NCBI GenBank assembly: GCA_002205965.3
Contig: NADL03000517.1
Span: 372,001 to 436,000 of the forward strand
Source of the DNA: Kappaphycus alvarezii
Lineage: Eukaryota; Rhodophyta; Florideophyceae; Gigartinales; Solieriaceae
Direction of reading: 5' to 3'
Length of the DNA stretch: 64,000 nt
Numbering within the stretch: the stretch's first letter is position 1; each line of letters begins with the position of its first letter. The translations under genes and the position numbers were made by a program. The notes under the pieces are model-generated. The model saw only the letters and a list, made by a program, of their open reading frames with translations, had not been told where the DNA came from and did no database searches. Below are positions 34,245 through 43,256 of this stretch, in pieces.

Positions 34245-35991
34245 GAATGTTTGGAATCCAACGTCAATAGTTGCTTTACTTTAGTTTGTCATTTGAATAT
34301 CGCCTAGTACTACGGAATGCGTGATCTTGTAGATGCAGACGTAACTGTTCGATATACTAGATGTAAACTTGGCGTAGTGGATCATTTTGGGTTACTGTAA
34401 ATGATTCCGTTGAACACCGGATAGAAAGTCTGCACCTGGTTCACTTGTGCGCAAGGTTCTCTGGATTTAAAATGAATGACTTCATAGTTTCAACACTTCT
34501 AGCCGACAAGGTATAATGCCAAGTGCGGGAGTGTTACGTTTTTCCTTTTGGGCTTTAACTTACCAATTCCTAATCCAATTACCAATTCGTGTGACCTTGG
34601 GCGGTTTACTACGCAGTGGAAATGGATGGGACATTTGCCTGGACGAGAACTGTAGGATATGTTTCTCTGATCAAATTCAAACTCTCAACACAATCAACAA
34701 CATGTCCTCAGCCATAGATACGTTCTAAAGAGTCGACGATATCGATTATTGAATACTATACACTATCTTGTCTTGCCGAGGGTAATGACCTTCTACCTAT
34801 CGCCATTGACATTTACGGACAAATAGGGTCAACCGGACTCCAGGCGCTTCATGAAGTTGGTAACTTCACTGCCGACCGTCGAGGGAAGCATCTCAGTCGG
34901 AATTCCGGAAGCTTAAGACACGTGTCTCGGCATTTGTCCTCCAGTATACCGCGGTCATGCTGAATCATCGAAAACAGAGTACACACCCCACCACCGGACC
35001 TCCAGCGGGGCTCTTGCCTGATCCCCACTAGAATCCGTGAAATAAAAGGTCTCTTTTTCTCTTTCTCGATTATTGCATTCTGTTCAACTCGTCAAACACT
35101 TGATGCTTCAGTTCTACTCTACTCGTTACCTACACTTGGATAGCATTTTAAAGGATTGAGCCTTAAGACCGAGCATTCTGAGAAACAATTTCGGGCGATT
35201 GTCGAGAACTGGTAACACTCTACTTGCGCATGGACGTCCATGTCGGGAACACGGCAGAAGACTAAAGAGGCTGCACTTGCGGATCCATTTGTTGAAATCT
35301 GCCGCTTTTCGCGTGAATTGGGAGACACCGAAACCGTTTTCGGAGAATTCCGAACAAAAGCGTTTTGCCGCCTCCGAGGAATGAGGCAGCTAGGCATTGC
35401 CGTTGTACAAGCATGTTGAGACAGAAAGCGCTTATGTTGGGAGCCGTGATGTAGCGTGAGGCCTATATTTCATATGTTGGGGGGAGTTTTGCAAGTGTTT
35501 GACTATAAATTTTGATTCGTCATCACGTCTGCTTACGAACAACAATTTGCCCATGGAAGGCAACCAATTCAAGTTGTGAGCATGGAATTTACTGCCAGAT
35601 GATGAAGCTACGCCTTTTTTTGGTGGACATTTGTCACTCTCGCTATTGGCCTAGTTTGGTGGTGCAAGGGAGGCCCGAGAGACAGTCGAATCACTAGGGT
35701 TATGGGTGGTTCTGAGAGGCATTATGATCACATGATAGCCGCGTGATAAGCGTTTTCTTCTAGCGGCGTACACAGGTTTGCCTTGAAAAGTGAGAACTTT
35801 TTGTATGGTCAGTTTTTAAGTGTTTGGTAGTTTGTTCTGGCAGCAGCAAGTACCGCAGTGCTGTATCTCTGTTCCAATCTCTCTGCCCGGCGATCTTCAA
35901 TACTAAAGGTTGGAATGGGTAAGGAAGGGTAGTGGAATTGCAAGTGTTCTCTGCACCACACTCTCTTATCCGCCGCACTGGCGCGCAATGC
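34245..35991. other. Spacer, possibly containing an old LTR
   Basis: No credible gene. 34850-35130 has an AATAAA followed by a CT-rich block and looks LTR-like in composition, but no second copy exists in the window, so it cannot be called. The last part presumably includes the promoter of the farnesyl-PP synthase gene. No pentamer arrays were found here. Confidence 0.4.
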
Positions 35992-37368
35992 ATGATGTGG
36001 CGGAAACTTTTGGCATCGACAAAATTTTGTGAACATTACTGTAATTCGAGCTCACGGCGGGTAATGGATTTTTTGAATTTCTCCCCTCCGCTATTCGCAA
36101 CGCTCAATGCGAGACATCCAGTGCATCTTATAGCCAATCCCTTGATTCCCGTACCCTACTCATCGACAAATCTTCGACTGCTCTCCAAGCATCGCGACCC
36201 ACCGGCCATCGATTCAGCCCCTGCAGCGCTAGAACAGATCAGTTATCATTCCAGCACCGATACACTCATGGGCGCAACTGAGGAAGCCGTTGCCATCGGT
36301 GCCGCGCCTGGCAAATCCGACTCAGCAAAGATCAACTTTAAAGCCATCTTCCCTGAACTGGTCAACGAGTTGATAAAAGACATTGAGCAAAAATACGATC
36401 TTCCCGAGGAGGCGCTGGCGTACATCCGCCGTAACGTTGAGTACAATGTCCCCCATGGAAAACTCAACCGCGGACTCGCCGTTTTTCAATGCTTTAAAGC
36501 GTTTCATGAAGGCTCGGAAGAGACTGCCGGGACCTCTATCTCGCCAGAGCAAGAGCGATCCGCAAATATTCTTGGGTGGTGCGTTGAGTTGCTTCAGGCC
36601 TATTTCCTTGTTGCTGATGATATCATGGATGGATCCGTGACCAGACGCGGGCAACCTTGTTTTTACCGGTTGCCGGACATTGGTCTCAAGGCAATCAACG
36701 ATTCACTCGTGCTGGAGATGATGATTTATCGCCTGCTTCGCTTGCATTTCCGCTCGTCCCCGATTTATATAGATCTTTTGGAGCTTTTCCAGGACATTAC
36801 GTACACCACAGAGCTTGGGCAGCAACTGGATCTTACCTCACAGGAGGACGGCCCCGTTCAATTGGAGCGTTTCACGGATGATGCTCTCTCTCGCATTTAC
36901 AAGTACAAGACTTCGCATTACACGTTTTACCTTCCCGTGGCGTTGGGTATGCGGCTTGCTGGGGTGACGGAGCAAAGGCACTATGATACGGCAAAGCGTA
37001 TCTGCTTGGAAATGGGATATTATTTCCAAGCCCAAGACGACTATTTGGATGCGTTTGGGGATCCAGAAGTTACCGGTAAGATTGGTACGGACATTGAGGA
37101 GAAGACGTGCACTTGGCTTGTTGTCCAGGCTCTCAAAGTGACTACAGATGAAGACATTAAGTTGCTCAAGGAAAACTATGGGATCAACAATAAGGAGAAT
37201 TCGGATAGGGTCAAGGAACTGTACGTGCGACTTGGCCTGAAGGAAAAGTTTGCAAAGTTTGAATCGGAAAGCTACGAGCGAATGAAGGTGCTGATTGGGG
37301 AGGTGAATGATATGCCAGTTGGAGCGTTTGAGTTTTTGCTGAGCAAGATTTACAAGCGGGACAAGTAG
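35992..37368 (+). CDS. Farnesyl diphosphate synthase with N-terminal extension
   Basis: This enzyme condenses DMAPP and two IPP to farnesyl diphosphate, feeding sterol and other isoprenoid synthesis. The prenyltransferase core starts near 36340 (INFKAIFPELVNELI). The first Asp-rich motif is DDIMD (36615-36629), preceded by Tyr-Phe at positions -5/-4, the bulky pair that limits product length to C15 in eukaryotic type I enzymes. SVTRRGQPCFYRLP, the LTSQEDG region and the second motif DDYLDAFGD (from 37036) follow, and the C-terminus is the basic KIYKRDK. From ATG 35992 the protein has 458 residues, about 100 more than usual; the extension (WRKLLASTKFCEHYCNSSSRR) is basic and Ser-rich, like a mitochondrial leader. 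Internal ATGs at 36064 and 36268 could give shorter forms. Single intact exon. Confidence 0.9.
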   Translation: MMWRKLLASTKFCEHYCNSSSRRVMDFLNFSPPLFATLNARHPVHLIANPLIPVPYSSTNLRLLSKHRDPPAIDSAPAALEQISYHSSTDTLMGATEEAVAIGAAPGKSDSAKINFKAIFPELVNELIKDIEQKYDLPEEALAYIRRNVEYNVPHGKLNRGLAVFQCFKAFHEGSEETAGTSISPEQERSANILGWCVELLQAYFLVADDIMDGSVTRRGQPCFYRLPDIGLKAINDSLVLEMMIYRLLRLHFRSSPIYIDLLELFQDITYTTELGQQLDLTSQEDGPVQLERFTDDALSRIYKYKTSHYTFYLPVALGMRLAGVTEQRHYDTAKRICLEMGYYFQAQDDYLDAFGDPEVTGKIGTDIEEKTCTWLVVQALKVTTDEDIKLLKENYGINNKENSDRVKELYVRLGLKEKFAKFESESYERMKVLIGEVNDMPVGAFEFLLSKIYKRDK

Positions 37369-37976
37369 AAATGTAGGTGAGCAGCAAACTTGCGTGTGCA
37401 GCCAAGGAGCACACGCGGCGAGGCGCAAGCATGTGAGCAAGAGGAACATTGCAAGTTGTAAGAGCGAGATGATATTTGGCCGGGGTGTGGTGGAAGGGAA
37501 GACGGCACTATAGTGTGTGGGACATGATTGGGCAAAGGATGGATATAGTGAGGCGACATGACCTGTGGCGCGTTGTGTTGGTCGCAACGTAAAGTGCCTG
37601 CGCAGCTCCCGGACGAGTGGCGGGAGGTGTGATTGAGGCGTTGCATGTGGGTCATGGTGGGCAAAAGAGATGACGGGAGCGTCGCCAGATTCCAAAGGTT
37701 TACATGTACCCTATTCTGCGCGTACAGTACCGTTTTATGGGCTAGAGAGTGTTGCGGCAACGGTATTTGTAAAACACGAGTTAAAATTGTCAAGTACAGA
37801 GGGCGACTAGCACGGTGGTGGCGCTTCCAGCCAGATTGTCAACGATGGGCAGCGTAGCGGGCGGGCGTAGCCGAGGCAGAAATCGGGGCACGACAAAAAA
37901 AAACGCGGTGGCGTGGTCAAGCGACGAGTGGTGCAGCGGATGGCGACTGGAGCAGAGGGGTGTGGGTGGCGAGGAG
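37369..37976. other. Spacer between convergent genes
   Basis: About 600 bases between the farnesyl-PP synthase stop and the sigma-factor stop. One CGTACAGTACCG unit lies at 37720-37731. Frames crossing this spacer and the synthase on the minus strand are antisense shadows. Confidence 0.5.
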
Positions 37977-39083
37977 CTAGGAAATAAGCTCTGTCCAGGC
38001 GGTCATGTCTTGGCCGACAGTGTCCCTGAGCTTTTTCAAGGCGCGCAATTCTGCCCTCCGAACCTTTTCCACTCGGACGTTTAAAATCGTGCTGACCTCT
38101 GCCCTCATGCGCTCGACTCCGTCCTTGAGACCGTATTTGAGCAACAAGACGGAGCGCTCCAGGTCCTCGAGATTACTCTCCTCGACCAACTCTGCGACTG
38201 CCTGTCGGGTGCAACTTCTCTCGACGTGCCTCGCGACGTCGACCTTTGTATCGACCAAGAATTCACGCAAGGTGGCGGCACCGTCGTGGTTCCCGAGCGG
38301 GACGTCGATACTGAAGAGTTTCCTGCTGCGATTCAAGTACAATTCTGCGTCGTCTCGGTGGACGCCGGCGAGTTTGGCGACTTGTTCAATGGATGGTTCT
38401 TGATTGTGTGTCATGGTGAGGGTGCGTCGAATGCGTTGCATTTTGGACAGCTTGTTGAGAACATGAACGGGCAAGCGAATCGGGCGACTCTGATTCTCAA
38501 TGGCACGCAGTATGGCATGCTTGATGGAATAAAAGGCGTATGCATCAAAGGCATAGTCGCGACCTGGATCCCAGCGTTCGACACTGGTAATCAATCCACA
38601 GACACCCTCCTGTGTGATATCGGCCAAGGAAAGGGCGGTACGCATTTCGGGAAAGGCGTCCAAATAGGTACGATATGCCTTTCGAGCGACTGCGGCGACA
38701 AGCCATAACCATTTGACGGTGACGTGGTTGCGAGCTTCAAAGACGTTCTTCCATGTGTTGAAATCGTTGGAGAGGGAGGTATCGGAGAAGGAGGCAAAGT
38801 GGACGAGGTCGATGAGTGGGGGCTCTTGACCTTTGAGCTTTCGACGAAGGGTTTTACGAGCGGCGGTTAATTTGGTGGCTTGACGGGCGAGCGAGAGGAG
38901 ATGAAGGTCTGGGTGATGGGGTGGACGTGGACGTGGACGTGGACGTGGACGTGGACGGGTGGGATTGGGGGTGGGGGAGGTGGGTGGGTTGGTGCGGGTT
39001 TGTTTTGTGGATTGTTGCGAGGGGATGGAGTGGGAAGGGAGACGGGATGCGCAGGTGAGGCAGGAAAAGGCTGGGGGGGACAT
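37977..39083 (-). CDS. Nuclear-encoded plastid RNA polymerase sigma-70 factor
   Basis: Directs the bacterial-type plastid RNA polymerase to promoters. Start ATG 39083 gives 368 residues. The first 50 are Ser/Thr/Pro-rich with few acids, as in a plastid transit peptide, followed by an Arg-Pro dipeptide tract encoded by a hexanucleotide repeat (38921-38957). Then come region 2 (SLADITQEGVCGLITSVERW, FDAYAFYSIKHAILRAIENQ), region 3 (RPIRLPVHVLNKLSKMQR, EPSIEQVAKLAGV) and region 4 (LEDLERSVLLLKYGL, followed by a helix-turn-helix and VRRAELRALKKLRD). Region 2.2 is close to the bacterial consensus, although the Trp pair of the -10 recognition helix reads FYSI. The frame continues upstream through a pentamer repeat without an ATG, so 39083 is preferred. 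This gene is the main evidence that the host carries a plastid. Confidence 0.85.
   Translation of the reverse strand: MSPPAFSCLTCASRLPSHSIPSQQSTKQTRTNPPTSPTPNPTRPRPRPRPRPRPPHHPDLHLLSLARQATKLTAARKTLRRKLKGQEPPLIDLVHFASFSDTSLSNDFNTWKNVFEARNHVTVKWLWLVAAVARKAYRTYLDAFPEMRTALSLADITQEGVCGLITSVERWDPGRDYAFDAYAFYSIKHAILRAIENQSRPIRLPVHVLNKLSKMQRIRRTLTMTHNQEPSIEQVAKLAGVHRDDAELYLNRSRKLFSIDVPLGNHDGAATLREFLVDTKVDVARHVERSCTRQAVAELVEESNLEDLERSVLLLKYGLKDGVERMRAEVSTILNVRVEKVRRAELRALKKLRDTVGQDMTAWTELIS
38921..38957. repeat. GGACGT hexanucleotide repeat inside the sigma-factor gene
   Basis: Six units of GTGGAC/GGACGT. On the coding (minus) strand they encode alternating Arg and Pro just after the transit peptide. 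The tract keeps the frame. Confidence 0.9.
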
Positions 39084-39163
39084 TTTTTGAGTTGTTGTTG
39101 CTATTGTTTGATTCGGAAAGGAGAAGGGGAAGTGGAAAGGGAAGGACAAGGAAGAGAGTTTAT

Positions 39164-39198
39164 AATTGCATTGCATTGCATTGCATTGCATTGCATTG
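39164..39198. repeat. ATTGC pentamer repeat (7 units)
   Basis: Tandem ATTGC/GCATT, 80 bases upstream of the sigma-factor start codon, in the presumed 5' leader or promoter. Confidence 0.9.
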
Positions 39199-39340
39199 TC
39201 GTTTTCCCGTCACGTAGGAATCCTTGGGACACGACTCGCTAGAGTCGAGGTGAGGAATGAGTGGTTGAATGGTGAAAAATGTTTCTTTCCCTCCCGCTGC
39301 ATCGCTGTCCCGATGCAGGCGCCGGGACAAAGGAGCACTC

Positions 39341-39443
39341 GTACAGTAACTGTACAGTACAGTACAGTACAGTACAGTACAGTACAGTACAGTACAGTAC
39401 GTGTGGACCACACACATCCAACTAGTATACTGTACTGTACACT
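39341..39443. repeat. GTACA (TACTG/CAGTA) pentamer array, longest in the window
   Basis: About ten uninterrupted GTACA units at 39351-39401, preceded by GTACAGTAAC and followed by GTATACTGTACTGTACAC (39425-39442), the complementary unit. It lies in the spacer between the sigma-factor start and the WDR6-like stop. Confidence 0.95.
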
Positions 39444-39453
39444 ATTATGACAA

Positions 39454-42400
39454 TCACGGGCATTGGACCAATTCCATTCCACATCCACACACCACAGCGC
39501 CATGTACCGATCGGACCAAACGATCATGCCCCACTGGTCCCCCCTGACCATCCCACACCAGACATACCCCTCCAATATCCGCAATATTACTCCTACTCTC
39601 CCCTCTCCTCGTGACCACGCCGCCCCTCACCTCCATCCATTGCACCCGTTGATCCGCCCCAACACTCACCGCCACCACCCCAACTCGCCCATCCTCCTCC
39701 TCCTCCTCCTCCTCCAACTTGTCCACATCCACATCCACACCTGTCACAGCCGCACAATGCATCCCCATCTCACTCTCCCACTCATCACCCATAACCACTC
39801 CATCCACCATCCCCCCCTCCCCCCAAACCATTCTCACCCATCTCATTCTCACCCTCTCATCATCACCACCACTCACAATCACCACCAACCCACTACCCAC
39901 CTCACATATTCCCACTCCATTCACTCCCCCATCATGCACCCCCTCCCATCCACACATCCGCTTCAATCCCCCCTTCCCTCCCACCCTCATCCACCAAACC
40001 CCCATCCCCCCTCTCGAATTCCCCGTCACAACAACCACACTCTCTCCCCCCCACCCCCTCCACCTCCACATCATCACAACACAATACAGCCCCAGCCCCA
40101 GCCCCAGCCCCAGCCCCAGCCCCAGCCCCAGCCCCAAGCCCCAGCCCCAGCCCCTCCCTCACAACCTCCACAACCTCCCCCTTCCAATCCCGTCCCCCAA
40201 TTCCATACCCCCCATCCCTCCCCTCCACCATTCGAACAACCGCCAAGCTCCCATCAGACCTTCCCACAATCCCTCCCATCTCCCCTTTCCCCCCCTCATC
40301 CACAAATCCCCACCCAACCACAACACACATCACCCTCTGCAACACCCCTCCCTCCCCAATCACAATCCCACAAACATCCCTCCACATCCCCCCCCCTCCC
40401 CAACCCACCCAATCACCTCCCCGCCCCCACCTCCCGACATCATCACCCGTCTCCCATCCCCCAATCCCCCCCACCCACACAACAAACCCCGAAACATGTC
40501 CCCTCAACTGCCCATCAGTCCAAATCCCCCCGCTCCAATCTCCCAAACCCCCAATCCACCATCCTCCCCACCCGTCACAAACACCCCATCCCTCCACCCC
40601 CCCACACCCCATTCCCCTCCCCCCTCCAAACCCCTCCAAACCTCTCCCCGCCCCCCTCCCCCCAAAACTCCTCACAACATGCAGTCTCCCACCCCGCCAA
40701 TACACAACACACATCTCCTCAATCACCAACCCACCCCCCAAACAACCCACCTCCAAAACAACATCAAAAGCCCTCCGCCAATTCCCACAGTTCCTTCGAA
40801 ACAACTCCATCCCCACTCCCCCATCCCAAATCACAACCTCCGCACTCTTAAACCCCACAACACAGTACCCCCCATTCCCAAACATCAACCCACCAATCCG
40901 TTCCACGCCCCCCATCCCCCTTGTCACACTCAACACTCTCACCTCCCCAACCCGTCCCTCACCCGCCACCCCACCACCCCTCACACTCACACAAACACGC
41001 GAAATGCACCCATCAAATCCACTCGCCACAATTTCCACCCCCTCACCCCCACTCCCCGCACATACACTCAAACTCGACACACGGTCTCCATGCGCCCGGC
41101 ACATACACAGCGGTCTCCTATACCTGCTTTCCACACCCCCGTCCCCTTCCCAACCGCTCTCATACACCACTATACGTCCCCCGCGGTCCCCAACCACAAC
41201 CACATCCAACTCTTCAATCCACACCACGCTTGTCACCACTCCCGATTTCATCCTCCTCATCTGAACGTAGGTGCCCACGTATCTTGCATCCCCGCATCCT
41301 CTCCCATCACCCTCCATCACCCAGTGGTACAACTCCCCGCCTTTGTTGGCCCCGAACAACTGCCATGTCTTTGCTTTTCTCGATCCACACGAAAACAGCC
41401 CTTGTACCATGTCCCACCTGTCCACAAAAATGTCCATGTTCCTCACACCTTTCGTCTTGAAACTCTCGCAATCACCTAGTCCCGTTTCAACAATCGTCAC
41501 CTTTCCGTTGGTCTGACCTGCGCAAACAACCCCGTTGCAAAACGTCAGAGACGACGGCGTGTATGCGATCCCGTTTTCATCCCGGTGTAGTTCCGTCCAT
41601 GAGATGCATTCTTCGCTTATGGTCTTGTGCGTCGTGTTTGCGACGTTCAACTCGGCGAGCAGGATGCGCCCATAGTCTGTAGACATGACCAACACGTCTG
41701 CAGATAGTAGCAGTAATGTACGACAGCTCTCATTATGCGAGCCGCTGTTTTTTCGGGGGTTTGCATACTGGCCGGGGAGCTCAAAGTTTCCAGATACACA
41801 CGACGTGGGACTGCAGTCCGTTGAGCATTCCATGTGCCCATTCGATGTCACGCTTCCGTTTTCTTTATCATCCGAGTACGTGACTGTACGGATCTTGACA
41901 CAGCCGTCCTCCCCGCCCGTCGCGAGTCTCGCATGCCTGTCGCCGTTTGGCTGCACCGCAACGCTCCAAACGTTTCTGCCGCTGTGCCCGCGATAGGTAG
42001 CCACTTTGCAACTCGCGCCGTTTCCAGACCATATCCTGCAGGTGCTGTCCTCCGCCACAGAGACCACATCTGCGCTCCCTTGTCTTAAGAAATCCACATC
42101 CCATACACGTGCGAGGTGCCCGTAATGGGCATACTTTTGGGCAAAGCTCGAGTCTGGCTCACACGCTGCGGAGGACAAGTCTGTAACAGCTTCCCAGACT
42201 CGCACCGTTCGGTCCACAGAAGCAGACACTATCATGCGAGAATCGTGAGAGATCTTTATCTTCATGACTGGGCCGTCGTGTCCGTGCAATCGGTCCACTT
42301 GGCGAGGGGTACGGATCCGTTGCTCGCGCAGTATTTCCTGGTTGATGCCCTCCGAGGAGGTTGCATGGGACACAGTCCACAGGACCAAGTCTCCGAATGA

Positions 42401-42907
42401 AGTTCCGGCAACCGCCCGGAGTCGCCTGCCATCGCTTGATAGAAAGAGAGTTGTGGACCAGGTGAGCTCCTTTTCCGTACTCCGGATTAAGCATTTCTGG
42501 TTCAAGTCATTGGAAGAGCAGAGCCATACTTTTGAGTGTCCGCCGGATATTGCAAGAAAGGCGCCCTCTGCAAGCCAATGGCACCCCCACACCCAATCAT
42601 CAAACTCTTTGGGCACACCCAGGGTTGGCCCCCCTACCACACGTCCTTGGTTTAGTTCCGCGTAAACCAATGCTACGTATCTTCCACCATGCACCGCTAC
42701 GCAATTGCGAGAAACGTCAGAAAACCCGTGTACTCTTTCTCCGTCTGGGAGAACAGCCCACGCGGCCAACGCCTGTTCTTTCCCCGGTTGCAACACATGG
42801 ACCTGGTTGCCAATTCCTGCGAACAGCGTGTCAATGTATTGTGATTGGGTCGGGCTACTCACACGGATGAAGCAAAGTCCCGTAACTGAAGTTATTAACG
42901 GACGCAT
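39454..42907 (-). CDS. WDR6 / Trm734-like WD40-repeat protein, one frame break in a coding microsatellite
   Basis: WDR6 (yeast Rtt10/Trm734) partners the FTSJ1/Trm7 methyltransferase in 2'-O-methylation of tRNA position 34. The frame from ATG 42907 carries WD-type repeats, for example GHDGPVMKIKISHDSRMIV with DRTVRVWEAV, YGHLARVWDVDFL with EDSTCRIW, and YRGHSGRNVWSVAV with LATGGEDGCVKI, in the spacing of this family. It runs into a (CAGCCC)n tract at 40087-40156, where one extra base (AA at 40136-40137) changes frame. Without it the frame becomes a Gly-Leu tract and continues with WD-like GVNGVGICEVGSGLVVIVSG, a Glu run and VVAVSVGADQRVQWMEV to the stop at 39454. That would make 1150 residues; human WDR6 has 1121. 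As given, the frame stops at 39932. Identification is by motif layout, without alignment. Confidence 0.65.
40087..40156. repeat. CAGCCC hexanucleotide repeat inside the WDR6-like gene
   Basis: About eleven units interrupted once by CAAGCC (40133-40140). The interruption adds one base and shifts the coding frame on the minus strand. Confidence 0.9.
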
Positions 42908-43256
42908 CGAGCATGAACAATGTTGAGAGCATCAGGTCTGGGACAACGCCGGGCCAAGACCGATATCGATGAATGCCGCTGATGAGCGTTTTCGTAAAGT
43001 ACAGTACGTCGGCGGTGTTTTGTATTGAATTATCACTTTTTTCCATAAAATTATTCCCTTTCCCAGTAACCAAAGCGCAAAAACAGCGTGAAATGATCAA
43101 GTTGCGAGCATAAACATGTTTATGCAATAGCCGTGACGGGTAATTGCAAAACGACTTTGGAATGCAAAACGCGAATAGTCTAGGTCGAGCCTCTGGACGA
43201 TTACGCAAGCTTCGCCGTATTCTAGTAGAGGGTGCACAGGGTAAGCTTGGTGCGAA
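42908..43256. promoter_or_regulatory. Bidirectional promoter spacer
   Basis: 349 bases separate the divergent WDR6-like and MYND-finger genes. One AAGTACAGTACG unit is at 42997-43008. Nothing else is identifiable. Confidence 0.4.

Noticed and set aside
34850..35130. Possible solo LTR with AATAAA and a CT-rich tail
   Set aside because: No second copy, no clear TG...CA ends and no target duplication in the window.
36838..37695. Minus-strand 285-codon frame
   Set aside because: Antisense to the farnesyl-PP synthase core; no recognisable motifs.
39341..39443. CRISPR-like regular repeats
   Set aside because: The units are uninterrupted pentamers without unique spacers in a eukaryotic gene region; this is a microsatellite.
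39463..41479. Long plus-strand frames of 462 and 586 codons, rich in Pro, His, Ser and Thr
   Set aside because: They lie antisense to the WDR6-like gene, whose G/T-rich codons leave the opposite strand free of stops. No domain is visible, and the WD repeats on the minus strand explain the sequence.
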